Part shown: in pieces, positions 35,175 through 44,115 of the stretch
Layout of the letters: every line of letters begins with the position of its first letter
Numbering within the stretch: the first letter of the stretch is position 1
Translations under genes and position numbers: made by a program
The notes under the pieces: generated by a model
What the model was told of the DNA's origin: nothing
Seen by the model: only the letters and a program-made list of their open reading frames with translations
Databases searched by the model: none
NCBI GenBank assembly: GCA_030646715.1
Contig: JAUSLJ010000033.1
Location: 1-64,000, forward strand
Direction of reading: 5' to 3'
Length of the DNA stretch: 64,000 bases
Origin: Agitococcus sp.
Lineage (GTDB): Bacteria; Pseudomonadota; Gammaproteobacteria; Pseudomonadales; Moraxellaceae

Positions 35175-36116
35175 ATGTCCGTTTATACCCAATTATCTTT
35201 AATCGATATTCAACGTTTCGCCCAACAATACAACTTAGAGATTGTCAGTTGCCAACCTATTCAAAGCGGCATAGAAAACAGTAATTATTTTGTGCAAAAC
35301 ACCGATGGCCGTGAATTCGTGTTAACGCTGTTTGAAGAATTAAATGCTGAAGAAGCAGCCTTTTTAGCTCCTTTATTACAGCATTTACAACAAGCAGGCG
35401 TATCCGTTGCCGCGCCGCTCACCGCAAATAATGGCCAAAGCTTGTTAACGCTAAATGATAAACCCGCACAACTTGCCCCGCGTATCATCGGTACTCATCC
35501 GCAGCCTGTGACAATGGCGCAATGTACAGCGATGGGTAAAGCTTTGGCGACTCTACATTTGGCGTTAAAAAAATATCCGCTTAAACGCCTTAATGCACAC
35601 GGACAAAAATGGTGGCAAGCGGAAGCGAAAAAAGCCCGCGCTAAAATGACGGCCATTGAGCAATTATTATTAGATACGGTCATAGATGATTTTGAAGAAA
35701 CCATTGAAGACTTTGATGATTTGCCCAAAGGCTTAATTCACGGCGATTTATTTAGAGATAACACCTTATTTGACTGCGATAAATTAACGGCGATTTTAGA
35801 TTTTTCCGAAGCAGGTAAAGACTATTGGCTGTTAGATATCGCCATTACAGTGAACGATTTTTGCAGCGACTGGCCAAATGTCAGCCTCAATACAGACTTA
35901 TATCACGCATTTTTAGCGGCTTATCAGCAAGTACGGCCATTAACGGATGACGAGCAAGAAGTATTACCGACGTTTTTAGCAATGGCAGCAACCCGCTTTT
36001 GGCTATCGCGCCTCAGTGTTGCCCGTCGCAATGCCGAAGAAGGGCGGATTGGTGACGATGTATTGCAAAAAGACCCACAAGAAATGCTCAATATGGTGAA
36101 AGCGCGGTTGGCTTGA
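35175..36116 (+). CDS. thrB: Homoserine kinase, choline-kinase-like (type II ThrB)
   Basis: This 313-residue protein starts MSVYTQLSLIDIQRFAQQYN, a signature of the proteobacterial ThrB2 type. The active-site blocks are GLIHGDLFRDNTLF near 197 (catalytic Asp) and AILDFSEAGKDY near 212 (Mg-binding). It phosphorylates homoserine in threonine biosynthesis. An AGGAG-like element precedes the ATG, which lies directly behind the helicase stop, so the two are translationally coupled. Confidence 0.88.
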   Translation: MSVYTQLSLIDIQRFAQQYNLEIVSCQPIQSGIENSNYFVQNTDGREFVLTLFEELNAEEAAFLAPLLQHLQQAGVSVAAPLTANNGQSLLTLNDKPAQLAPRIIGTHPQPVTMAQCTAMGKALATLHLALKKYPLKRLNAHGQKWWQAEAKKARAKMTAIEQLLLDTVIDDFEETIEDFDDLPKGLIHGDLFRDNTLFDCDKLTAILDFSEAGKDYWLLDIAITVNDFCSDWPNVSLNTDLYHAFLAAYQQVRPLTDDEQEVLPTFLAMAATRFWLSRLSVARRNAEEGRIGDDVLQKDPQEMLNMVKARLA

Positions 36117-36143
36117 GGAAAATCGGCTAAAATAGCTCAGCCT

Positions 36144-36218
36144 TGAAATCCCCCCAGCCCCCTTTGATAAAGGGGGAGAGTTCCCCTCTTTTTAAAAGAG
36201 GGGTTAGGGGAGATTTCT
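36144..36218. repeat. Dispersed double-hairpin repeat (CCCCCTTT/AAAGGGGG type)
   Basis: It has stem CCCCCTTT-gat-AAAGGGGG (36158-36176) and then CCCCTCTTTTTAAAAGAGGGG (36183-36203), flanked by AAATCCCC and GGGGAGATTT. Related pieces occur at 44047-44080 and 52401-52475. It lies between thrB and the CvfB-like gene. Confidence 0.75.
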
Positions 36219-36247
36219 TTAATTAATTCTCGTTTGGAAAATCCCTC

Positions 36248-37078
36248 ATGGTCAACATCGGTCAACTCAACAGCCTTGAAGTGGTGGGTCAATTTAAACA
36301 AGAATGGCTTTTAGAAGGCGGCAAGTTTGGCGACATTCCCCTCGCCAAAAAAAATGCTCAACCTGACATTCGTATCGGTGAAATGGTTGACGTCTTTATT
36401 TATATTGATGGTGAAGGCTATTTAGCGGCAACGACTCATAAGCCAAAAGCACAAGTCGGCGAAATCGCATGGTTACAAGTCATTGATGCCAATGCCGAAG
36501 GCGCATGGCTAGATTGGGGTCTGGACGAAGATTTATTTTTACCGCGCAGTGAGCAACAAAGCCCTGTTGACCTCAATCGTTATTGCATGGTGCGTGTACT
36601 ATTTGATGAGAAGAAAGGTTTATATGCTTCGTCTTATCTCAATGACTTCTTAAAAGATGAGGCCGCTGAGTTTGAGCAAGGTCAACAAGTGTCAATCATG
36701 ATCGGTAATGCCACGGACTTAGGTTACAAAGTGGTCATTAATCACACATATTGGGGTTTGTTGTACGCCAGTGAAGTCTTCCAGCCGATTTACAAAGGCC
36801 AAGTGATGGCAGGTTACATCAAAAAGCTGCGTGAAGACCAACGTTTAGATGTGTCACTGGCTCCCTTTGGTTTTGCGAAAGTAACCAGCATTACTGACAC
36901 TATTTTGGCGAAATTAGCCGAACATAACGGCTTTATTGCCCTGAGTGATAAAAGTAGCCCCGGCGATATTTACGATGTTTTTGGTGTTAGTAAAAAAGTC
37001 TTTAAGCAAGCGATTGGCATTTTGTTTAAACAGCGCAGTATTGTCATCGAACCCACAGGTATTCGTTTAGTTTCATAA
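36248..37078 (+). CDS. S1-type RNA-binding protein, CvfB/YitL-like
   Basis: This 276-residue protein has tandem OB/S1-like domains (about 1-65, 66-135, 140-215) and a C-terminal winged-helix (about 220-275: DIYDVFGVSKKVFKQAIGIL). The layout and length match CvfB/YitL proteins. It opens MVNIGQLNSLEVVGQFKQEW. It probably binds RNA and affects translation or virulence gene expression. No operon partner. Confidence 0.8.
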   Translation: MVNIGQLNSLEVVGQFKQEWLLEGGKFGDIPLAKKNAQPDIRIGEMVDVFIYIDGEGYLAATTHKPKAQVGEIAWLQVIDANAEGAWLDWGLDEDLFLPRSEQQSPVDLNRYCMVRVLFDEKKGLYASSYLNDFLKDEAAEFEQGQQVSIMIGNATDLGYKVVINHTYWGLLYASEVFQPIYKGQVMAGYIKKLREDQRLDVSLAPFGFAKVTSITDTILAKLAEHNGFIALSDKSSPGDIYDVFGVSKKVFKQAIGILFKQRSIVIEPTGIRLVS

Positions 37079-37160
37079 AATCATACTTGCCTAGCGGCGA
37101 GCAATTCGGCACATTACAGGGCTGGCTGAAAACGACGATTTAACGGATTTTTGGCTTTAT

Positions 37161-37260
37161 TAGGACTTACGTGGTTATCGCTTATTTGTACTCTAAAAAA
37201 TCGTTTCTAACGATTTTAGTTCACAAAACGCGCTAATTTCGATGAAATGCGTCAGTCCTG
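37161..37260. mobile_element. Possible 100-bp MITE-like element
   Basis: Terminal segments TAGGACTTACG (37161-37171) and GCGTCAGTCCTG (37249-37260) are inverted copies with one mismatch in the core AGGACT[T/G]ACG. The centre holds a hairpin AATCGTT-tct-AACGATT. TTTA occurs at both flanks. Terminal GGACTTACG resembles IS-type ends. It fills most of the 226-base gap before the GTPase gene. Confidence 0.4.
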
Positions 37261-37304
37261 TTTAATCATTCGAATTATTTAAGAATTTCTAGGCTTTAGA
37301 CAGC

Positions 37305-38450
37305 ATGGCCAAAAACAATAAACCCCAGCAAACCTTGAAAGTGGCCTTTTTAGGCGGTCGAGGCAGTGGGAAAACAACATTAATGGCCAGTTATTTAGGT
37401 CATATGGCCAGTCATCGCTGGCAAAAAGAACATAAGTATTATTTAAGCTCGCCCGATTCCGCCGACTCCAAACGACTTAATGGTCAATTTCAAGGTTTAT
37501 GCGACGGCTATTTTCCTGAAGCTACCGTTAAGCGTTCAACCGCTTACCGTTTTCATATGCACGTTGAAGATTGCGAAGGCGTTCCCTTAGAAATTCAATG
37601 GATGGATTACCCCGGTGAATGGTGGGAACGAGAGCCAATGGATGCCAAAGAGCGCAAGCAGCGTAACGAAGCGTTAAAAAATATGATGCAAAGTCAAGTC
37701 TGTTTTTTGGTGATTGACGGTGCGGAGCTTAAAAAACACGGCGAGAAGTATTTGCGTTCGTACCTCGCGCACATGACCAATGAAATCGCCAATTTATTAC
37801 GGCAAAACAATAGCAAAAAACGTAGCAAGCAATTACGCGATATGGTGTGGATATTGGCGTTGAGTAAAGCCGATTTATTAGAAAAAAATGTCACCGCAGG
37901 TGATTTCGCCGATTTTGTTAATCGTTATGCTTCCGACCAAATTCATACCTTACGTCAGCGTCTAGGCGAAGTGGGCTGTCCTTCGTTGGGCATGAATTAT
38001 CTGTTGTTCTCTTCGGTGTTGGGGACAGGGCAAAAAATTGTCGATATTCATCAAACCATTGGTTTAGATTTAATAGCGCCTTTAGCACTGCGGACGATTT
38101 TAGAAAAAGAACTACAAAATTTTGAGCAATCCGCCATTCTTAAACGTATTTTTGCGGGTAGTGCCGATAGAGGTGCGTTACCTGCGGTATTTGGACTGTT
38201 GCGACAATGGTTGGCGAAATGGCCTGAGCGTTCTACGCGTGAGTTGGCTGATTTATTGTTTAATCGTGCCGAAACGTGGCTCAATAGTCGAGCGGGTGAT
38301 TTGCAAAAAGAATTGAGTGTTCAACAGCAAGCGGGTCACTCCTTGCAGGCGGCCGAAGCTTTATTAAAAATTGCGCTGCGCAAACCAGACAATCAAAAAT
38401 ACTACTATGTTCCTTTGTTACGAGTGAGTAGCCATGAGTCCGCGGCCTGA
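37305..38450 (+). CDS. P-loop GTPase of unknown function (double-GTPase-like)
   Basis: This 381-residue protein has a P-loop LGGRGSGKTT (16-25), a Walker B/switch-2-like QWMDYPGEWWERE around Asp 101, and a G4-like LSKAD at 186-190 in place of NKxD. The pattern recalls the GTPases of ternary conflict systems and YcjX-like proteins, though no such family can be confirmed. A C-terminal helical region follows (about 255-381). The next gene overlaps by 17 bases and encodes a tail-anchored partner. It may be a membrane-recruited switch; function unknown. Confidence 0.6.
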   Translation: MAKNNKPQQTLKVAFLGGRGSGKTTLMASYLGHMASHRWQKEHKYYLSSPDSADSKRLNGQFQGLCDGYFPEATVKRSTAYRFHMHVEDCEGVPLEIQWMDYPGEWWEREPMDAKERKQRNEALKNMMQSQVCFLVIDGAELKKHGEKYLRSYLAHMTNEIANLLRQNNSKKRSKQLRDMVWILALSKADLLEKNVTAGDFADFVNRYASDQIHTLRQRLGEVGCPSLGMNYLLFSSVLGTGQKIVDIHQTIGLDLIAPLALRTILEKELQNFEQSAILKRIFAGSADRGALPAVFGLLRQWLAKWPERSTRELADLLFNRAETWLNSRAGDLQKELSVQQQAGHSLQAAEALLKIALRKPDNQKYYYVPLLRVSSHESAA

Positions 38451-39102
38451 AAGCATCATTTTTATTGATAAACAACTGGTGTGGATGACTTGTGGCGTTG
38501 AAGTCGGTTATCAGGTTTTACTCGCGCCTAGAACCTCGGGTATTGTTTGGTTAGATGTCATTGAACAAGCTTTCCCGCATTTTGAAATTGGTGGCCAGCA
38601 ATTACGCGCGGTTGAAGTAACCTATGAAAATGGCCGCGCGATGGCCGTCGCTTTTTTTGACCCGACGCATTGCGATAGCAGTTCGCGCCCCATTAAACAT
38701 TTTATGCTCTGGCTAGATGCTGACCCGATTGTTTTTGATAAAGCGACTGCAGTGCTTATTCCTGAATTAATGCGCCAGTTAGCACCTGCCTTTTCGGTGA
38801 TTTTAACCGCATCGCGTTATATTTCGGAGTCTGATATTTGCCGCCAAGCATGGGAAAAGCAAAAAGAGCGCAGTCTACGGTTGGATTTTTCAGGTAAGGT
38901 CACGCCAGTCAAAAACACCACAACCAAAACATCGGCAAGTAAAACTTCCGTGCTTAAAAATAATAGCCTACAGCTTGATCAGCTCAGTGATGACGGTGAA
39001 GAAGAGGCTTTAGCGTTTCCGAAAAAATTTGTGGTGATGGCGATTATCATGGTGGTATTAGCGATTATTGCGGCGTTATTTGAGGTGTTTGGTTTGGCGT
39101 GA
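38434..39102 (+). CDS. Tail-anchored membrane protein paired with the GTPase
   Basis: This 222-residue protein has a soluble part (about 1-150) with no known motif, a low-complexity Thr/Lys/Ser linker (about 155-185), an acidic patch (LSDDGEEEA) and a single C-terminal TM helix (about 198-218: VVMAIIMVVLAIIAALF). It starts 17 bases inside the GTPase gene, so they are surely coupled. It could anchor the GTPase to the inner membrane. Its 3' end overlaps the convergent diguanylate cyclase gene by 38 bases. Confidence 0.55.
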   Translation: MSPRPESIIFIDKQLVWMTCGVEVGYQVLLAPRTSGIVWLDVIEQAFPHFEIGGQQLRAVEVTYENGRAMAVAFFDPTHCDSSSRPIKHFMLWLDADPIVFDKATAVLIPELMRQLAPAFSVILTASRYISESDICRQAWEKQKERSLRLDFSGKVTPVKNTTTKTSASKTSVLKNNSLQLDQLSDDGEEEALAFPKKFVVMAIIMVVLAIIAALFEVFGLA

Positions 39103-40159
39103 AGGTGGTTCGGCTAAACTCGGTCACCGTTGCCACTTCCACACGATTACGTCCTTTTTCTTTTGCTTGATAGAGTAAGTTATCGGCGGTGCGGATCAGT
39201 TTTTGTGGTGTCATTAGCATTTTAGCCGACGCAGTGGCAACCCCAATACTGACACTTAAAATATGATTGTCAGCCGCAGAATGAGCAATCGCTAATGCCA
39301 ATACCCGTTGGCGAATGCGCTCTGCAACCTGTTTTGCGCCATCACTATCGGTCTCGGGTAAAATCACCACAAATTCTTCGCCGCCATAACGGGCAACAAC
39401 ATCGGTAGGGCGTTGTACGGCATCAGCAATAGCTTGTGCGACTTGTTGTAGACATTTATCACCGCGTTGATGACCATAAATATCATTATATTGCTTAAAA
39501 AAATCGACATCTAACAGTAAAACCGACAAATATTCGCCTGTACGTATCGCTCGTTTCCATTCTTGTTCTAAGCGCTCATCAAAGCAACGACGGTTGGCAA
39601 TACCTGTTAGCCCATCTTCTAAACTTTGCCGTTGTAGTTCTTGATTGGCGAGTTGTAAGGCTTGTTCAATATGTTCGCGTTCAATAATCTCGTGTTTGAG
39701 TTTTTTATTGATGGTTTCCACAGCCACCATGCGTTCTTCAATCATTTCCTCAAGAATAAGATTAAAGGTTTTTAGTTCTTCTTGCTGGCGACTCCAACTT
39801 GCGACAAGTTCGGTCAGTTGACGGGTTAATTGTGCGACTTCATCGCGACCTGTAGTTTGTGGAATCGTTACTGTTTCCCCTCGCTGCATTAGTTCAATGG
39901 CTTTTCCCAAGGCTAATAATGGTTGAGTTAATTGACGCGCAGATAGCCATGTCAACAACCAGCAGCAGCTCGCTATGCCAATGCTCCAGAGTTCTAGCAT
40001 CAATAATTGATGGCTAAGGAATGTTGGCAAAGACGTGAGCATGAAGATTAATAATTGAATGGCAATAAATACCGTGATAGCGACGATAATCCCTAGTCGT
40101 TGACGAAAGCTGCCCGTAATGGTTTGTTTTAGTAAACTCATCAGCCATTGTAAAAGCAC
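39065..40159 (-). CDS. Membrane diguanylate cyclase (GGDEF)
   Basis: This 364-residue protein has two TM helices (about 23-42 and 52-72), a HAMP-like linker (75-120), a coiled coil (120-175) and a GGDEF domain (176-340) with GGEEF at 259-263, an active-site variant. The inhibitory site RPTD lies five residues before it (250-253), so product inhibition is expected. It makes c-di-GMP. The C-terminal end overlaps the convergent tail-anchored gene by 38 bases. There is no extended periplasmic sensor. Confidence 0.9.
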   Translation of the reverse strand: MLLQWLMSLLKQTITGSFRQRLGIIVAITVFIAIQLLIFMLTSLPTFLSHQLLMLELWSIGIASCCWLLTWLSARQLTQPLLALGKAIELMQRGETVTIPQTTGRDEVAQLTRQLTELVASWSRQQEELKTFNLILEEMIEERMVAVETINKKLKHEIIEREHIEQALQLANQELQRQSLEDGLTGIANRRCFDERLEQEWKRAIRTGEYLSVLLLDVDFFKQYNDIYGHQRGDKCLQQVAQAIADAVQRPTDVVARYGGEEFVVILPETDSDGAKQVAERIRQRVLALAIAHSAADNHILSVSIGVATASAKMLMTPQKLIRTADNLLYQAKEKGRNRVEVATVTEFSRTTFTPNQTPQITPQ

Positions 40160-40239
40160 GGTTACGCCTGTCTATGTTAGATTTAATCTGTTTATTATCT
40201 GCGCGAATTCTTTAGGCTTGATGACAAGATGATTTTCTT

Positions 40240-41085
40240 TTACTTCACACATCCATAAATCGCTTCAGCCATTTGGACTAAACCCGCGCTATAACTGGTG
40301 GCACGCGTAAACGACTCATCGACCATCACATAACGCCCCGCATCGCCAAAAATTTGATTAGCTAAACCCTCATCAAATTGTGGCTCGGCCAATAAGCAGC
40401 GTAATTGCTGTTGTTGCACCTGTTTTTTTAAGCTCAGTAAATGTTTTAGTCCTGATTTTTGCTCTGGACTAATGCTAATACTGCCTCGATATTGCAAGCC
40501 GAAACTGGCTTCTAAATACTGATAAGCATCGTGATAAGCAATATATTGCCGATGAGGTAATTGGGCAAATTTGGCTTGAATAGGTTGTAAGCTTGCTTTT
40601 AAGTTTTTGGCGAAATTGAGCGCATTTTGTTGATACTTAGCCGCATCTTTCGGGCGTTGTTTGCCGCGAACATTGGCAATCGCATAAGCCATAGCAATGG
40701 CATTATCGGGCGATAACCATAAATGAGAGTCTAAAGTATTGGCTTGTGCTAAATTCGTTTCTAAATTACGCCATGTTAAACGCTTGCTGGTAGGCAAGCT
40801 TTCTAAGCTCAAATTTTTGCGATTATTTTTTAATAGCGAGCGCAAAAAAGTCTCATGTGAGCCACCGACCCAAATCACTAATTCCGCTTGTTGTATGCGT
40901 AAACGCTCCGAAGGACGTAGCGCATAATCGTGTGCCGAAATACCATCCGCCAATAACTGTTGCGGTTGTTCAATACCACGAGTGACTTCGTTGGCAATTA
41001 AAGTTAAGGGTTTGATGGTGGTAATCATGGCGGCGGGAGATACCGCGTGAAAGCACAGCAACAACGTAAACAAAAAGAATTTCAT
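40240..41085 (-). CDS. znuA: Zinc ABC transporter substrate-binding protein ZnuA
   Basis: This 281-residue protein has a signal peptide (1-19). Zinc ligands lie in ISAHDYALRPSE (His near 52), DSHLWLSPDNA (His near 121) and YIAYHDAYQYLEASFG (His near 185). Two Cys residues, in RCLLAEPQFD and IYGCVK, match the disulfide of E. coli ZnuA. It captures Zn in the periplasm for ZnuBC. It is divergent from zur, and the Zur operator lies between them. Confidence 0.9.
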   Translation of the reverse strand: MKFFLFTLLLCFHAVSPAAMITTIKPLTLIANEVTRGIEQPQQLLADGISAHDYALRPSERLRIQQAELVIWVGGSHETFLRSLLKNNRKNLSLESLPTSKRLTWRNLETNLAQANTLDSHLWLSPDNAIAMAYAIANVRGKQRPKDAAKYQQNALNFAKNLKASLQPIQAKFAQLPHRQYIAYHDAYQYLEASFGLQYRGSISISPEQKSGLKHLLSLKKQVQQQQLRCLLAEPQFDEGLANQIFGDAGRYVMVDESFTRATSYSAGLVQMAEAIYGCVK

Positions 41086-41122
41086 AGGGGCAAACGACTA
41101 CAAGCGCGTAGGAGTAGATAAT

Positions 41123-41148
41123 ATGTTATATTGTTACATTATTAACAT
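41123..41148. promoter_or_regulatory. Zur operator between znuA and zur-znuCB
   Basis: The outer arms ATGTTA (41123-41128) and TAACAT (41143-41148) are exact inverted copies, with the AT-rich TGTTATATTGTTACATTA core typical of gammaproteobacterial Zur boxes. It lies 18 bases before the zur ATG and 37 bases after the znuA start. Confidence 0.75.
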
Positions 41149-41166
41149 GATTTACCAAGTGTCTTT

Positions 41167-41652
41167 ATGAAACAAGATGCCTTTAATCCTCATCGCCATG
41201 AACATTGTATTCATGATGCCCTCCATTCGGCTGAAGCCTTATGCTCCGAACGAGGAGTGCGTTTAACCGCCATTCGTAAAAGGGTCTTAGAGTTGGTGTG
41301 GGCAAGTCATCAACCGTTGGGTGCGTATGCTATTTTAGACAAACTGACCGCCGAAGGTCACAAACCTGCACCACCGACCGTGTATCGCGCTTTAGAGTTT
41401 TTATTAGAACAGGGTTTGATTCATCGCATTGCTTCACTCAATGCCTTTTTAGGGTGTGTGCATCCGACGCAACAACATTTGGCCTGTTTTTTCTTGTGTC
41501 AACAGTGTGGTAATGCCGAAGAGTTGGATGATAGCAGCACCTTACAGCAAGAAATTACAGCCCATGCGCAGCGTTTAGGTTTTAGTGTGCGCCAGCCGAT
41601 TTTAGAAGTCACAGGCTTATGTAAACACTGTCAAACTCTGCCGAATAATTAG
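41167..41652 (+). CDS. zur: Zinc uptake regulator Zur (Fur family)
   Basis: This 161-residue Fur-family protein has an N-terminal winged helix (RGVRLTAIRKRVLELVWASH, HKPAPPTVYRALEFLLEQGL) and a metal-binding end with two CxxC pairs: FFLCQQCGNAEE near 117 and GLCKHCQ near 153. The N-terminal HRHEHCIHDALHSAE is His-rich. Adjacency to znuCB and znuA identifies it as Zur rather than Fur. It represses zinc uptake when Zn is sufficient. znuC begins 11 bases after its stop. Confidence 0.93.
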   Translation: MKQDAFNPHRHEHCIHDALHSAEALCSERGVRLTAIRKRVLELVWASHQPLGAYAILDKLTAEGHKPAPPTVYRALEFLLEQGLIHRIASLNAFLGCVHPTQQHLACFFLCQQCGNAEELDDSSTLQQEITAHAQRLGFSVRQPILEVTGLCKHCQTLPNN

Positions 41653-41662
41653 GGTTCGTGTG

Positions 41663-42406
41663 ATGAGTGATATTCTGCTAACGCTTGATAATATTGATTT
41701 AGTTCGTGACGAACGGGCGATTCTGAGTCGTATTCAATTAACGGTGGCGCGTGGCGAAATCGTCACCCTGATTGGTCCTAATGGTTCAGGTAAATCCTCT
41801 TTAGTCAAAATTGCCGTTGGATTGCTCCGTCCTAATACGGGTACACGCCAATTATTGCCCAATATCAACATTGGCTATATGCCACAAGCTCTTAAGTTAG
41901 ATAAATCCTTGCCTATCTCGGTTCAGCACTTTTTGCAGTTGACGGCACATCGTCCCAAAACTCCGCAAATTGTCACGGCTTTAGCGGAAGTGGGCGTTGA
42001 GCGATTATTAAAGAGTTCGGTGCATTCCTTATCGGGCGGTGAATGGCAACGGGTATTATTAGCGCGGGCGTTATTGCAACAACCTGATTTACTGGTACTT
42101 GACGAACCGATGCAAGGTGTTGATTTAACGGGGCAAGAAGAGCTTTATAATTTATTAGCTGATGTACCTAAACGTCATGGTTGTGGCATTTTGATGGTGT
42201 CGCACGATTTACATTTAGTCATGGCGGCTACCGATAAAGTCATTTGCTTAAATGGTCATATTTGTTGCGAAGGCCATCCTGAAGCGGTGAGTACACATCC
42301 TGAATATTTGCGCTTGTTTGGTTGGCAGGGCAGTAAAGGCTTGGCGGTTTATAGTCATCATCATGACCATCAACACGATGCCAATGGCTGCGTCAAAGCA
42401 CATTAA
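41663..42406 (+). CDS. znuC: Zinc ABC transporter ATPase ZnuC
   Basis: The ATG at 41663 (a GTG one codon earlier is less likely) has AGGG upstream and gives 247 residues. Walker A GPNGSGKSS near 36, signature LSGGEWQRV near 118, Walker B LLVLDEP near 138 and the H-loop VSHDLHLV are all present. A His-rich tail (YSHHHDHQHD) is common in ZnuC. It energises zinc import with ZnuA/ZnuB. Confidence 0.94.
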   Translation: MSDILLTLDNIDLVRDERAILSRIQLTVARGEIVTLIGPNGSGKSSLVKIAVGLLRPNTGTRQLLPNINIGYMPQALKLDKSLPISVQHFLQLTAHRPKTPQIVTALAEVGVERLLKSSVHSLSGGEWQRVLLARALLQQPDLLVLDEPMQGVDLTGQEELYNLLADVPKRHGCGILMVSHDLHLVMAATDKVICLNGHICCEGHPEAVSTHPEYLRLFGWQGSKGLAVYSHHHDHQHDANGCVKAH

Positions 42407-42421
42407 CTCCTGAGAAAAAAT

Positions 42422-43219
42422 ATGTGGGAATTGTTATGGCCTGCGTGGTTGGGCGGCAGCCTAGTGGCGTTGGTCGCTGCGCCATTAGGGTGTTTATTAG
42501 TGTGGCGACGCTTAGCTTATTTTGGCGATAGCTTATCGCATGCCACTTTATTGGGTGTCGGTTTAAGTATTTGGCTGCATGTACCTGTCTGGGGCGGTAT
42601 TGTCACCGTTTGTGTGTTATTGGCGTTGTTATTGGCAAGTGTTTTGGGGCGGCCACAATTACCGTCTGATGCCTTGCTATCATTATTGTCAGCATCAACA
42701 CTCAGTGCGGGTTTGGTAGTGATTAGCCAACAACAAGGCGTGCGTGTTGATTTATTGAGCTTTTTGTTTGGTGATTTACTCAGTCTCAATAGCCATGATT
42801 TACCGTTATTAGTGCTGGTCTTAATTGGCGTTTTAGGGGTATTGGCCTTTTGTTGGCGCGATTTCGTATTAACCGCCATTGATGAAGATTTAGCGGCGGT
42901 TGAAGGCTTACCCGTCCTACGTTTACGCGTGTTATTGTTGTTATTATTAGCCTTAGTGATTACCGTGGCGATGAAAGTCGTGGGTAGCTTATTAATTACC
43001 GCATTGTTAGTCATTCCGTCATTAGTGGCGCGACCTTTAGCCAGTAATCCACATGGCATGGCATTATTGGCAGCATTTACGGGCATGGTAGCGGTCAGTG
43101 GTGGTTTGCTGAGTAGTTTTTATTGGGATACTCCCGTCGGGCCAAGTATTGTCTTAGTTGCTGCGTTATTATTTATCTTTGTACAGTTAGCAACAGTGAT
43201 AAAATCACGCAGGGCATGA
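42422..43219 (+). CDS. znuB: Zinc ABC transporter permease ZnuB
   Basis: This 265-residue very hydrophobic protein is an ABC-3-family permease with about eight TM helices. It includes APLGCLLVWRRLAYFGDSLSHA near the start (the coupling region), GDLLSLNSHDLPLL and AMKVVGSLLITALLVIPSL near 180. It starts 15 bases after znuC in the zur-znuC-znuB operon. Confidence 0.94.
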   Translation: MWELLWPAWLGGSLVALVAAPLGCLLVWRRLAYFGDSLSHATLLGVGLSIWLHVPVWGGIVTVCVLLALLLASVLGRPQLPSDALLSLLSASTLSAGLVVISQQQGVRVDLLSFLFGDLLSLNSHDLPLLVLVLIGVLGVLAFCWRDFVLTAIDEDLAAVEGLPVLRLRVLLLLLLALVITVAMKVVGSLLITALLVIPSLVARPLASNPHGMALLAAFTGMVAVSGGLLSSFYWDTPVGPSIVLVAALLFIFVQLATVIKSRRA

Positions 43220-43263
43220 TTGAATCCGATGGATGAATAAACAAAATTTAAAAGAGAACAGAT

Positions 43264-43959
43264 ATGGGCGCACAGTGGAAAGCAAAACATAAAGAAGTAG
43301 CCGCCAACGCCAAAGGGCGTATTTTTGGCAAATTATCGAAAGAAATCATGGTAGCTGCGCGTGCGGGTGCAGACCCGAGCATGAATCCCCGTTTACGTTT
43401 GGCGGTTGAACAAGCGAAAAAAGCGTCGATGCCGCGTGAAACTTTAGAACGTGCCATTAAAAAAGGTGCAGGTTTGGTTGATGGTGGTGTGAACTTTGAG
43501 AAGCTGACGTATGAAGGCTTTGCTCCACATCGTGTACCTGTGATTGTCGAATGTTTGACTGATAATATCAATCGAACAATTTCCAGTATTCGCGTGTTAT
43601 TTCGCAAAGGACAATTGGGTGCTGCGGGTTCGGTATCGTGGGATTTTGATCATTTAGGCATGATTGAGGCTTCACCAACATCCGCAGATGCAGACGCAGA
43701 AATTGCGGCCATCGAAGCGGGTGCTGAAGATTTTGAGCCAGCCGAAAATGGCGCAACCTTATTTTTTACCGCCTTAACGGATATGGATGCAGTGAGCCAT
43801 GCTTTGCCAAATTATGGCTTTGTTGTCAACTCGGCACAATTTGGCTATCGTCCCAAAAATCCTGTCACGCTAACAGATGCCGAGCGTGATGAAGTCGAAG
43901 CCTTTTTAGATGCTATTGATGGCGACGACGACGTTCAGCATGTGTATGTTGGCTTGTAG
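43264..43959 (+). CDS. YebC/PmpR-family protein
   Basis: This 231-residue protein opens [20 protein letters not shown] and continues [22 protein letters not shown], the family signature. It then shows [10 protein letters not shown] and [18 protein letters not shown]. Members bind DNA or act on stalled ribosomes at polyproline sequences. The length is slightly short of the usual 240-250 residues. It starts 45 bases after znuB, preceded by AAGAG, and is probably transcribed alone. Confidence 0.9.
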   Translation: MGAQWKAKHKEVAANAKGRIFGKLSKEIMVAARAGADPSMNPRLRLAVEQAKKASMPRETLERAIKKGAGLVDGGVNFEKLTYEGFAPHRVPVIVECLTDNINRTISSIRVLFRKGQLGAAGSVSWDFDHLGMIEASPTSADADAEIAAIEAGAEDFEPAENGATLFFTALTDMDAVSHALPNYGFVVNSAQFGYRPKNPVTLTDAERDEVEAFLDAIDGDDDVQHVYVGL

Positions 43960-44046
43960 GGGTGAATTTATTCGCCCATCGCAAACAAAAGGCGGATATA
44001 TGTGCCTATGCACAGGTTAAACTTACGTTGTTTTCTCGTTTTGAAA

Positions 44047-44080
44047 TCCCCCTCTTTAGTAAAGAGGGGTTAGGGGAGAT
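44047..44080. repeat. Dispersed hairpin repeat (CCCCTCTTTA family)
   Basis: CCCCTCTTTA-g-TAAAGAGGGG is flanked by AAATCC and GGGGAGATT. It is the same family as 36144-36218. It lies just before the NTF2-like gene and may affect its mRNA. Confidence 0.7.
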
Positions 44081-44115
44081 TCTGGTGCACTGCGTAAGTT
44101 ATGAGGTATGAAAAA

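Noticed and set aside
42517-43086. 189-residue open frame on the minus strand inside znuB
   Set aside because: It is antisense to a clear ABC permease and is Asn/Lys/Thr-rich, the shadow of a Leu/Val-rich membrane gene.
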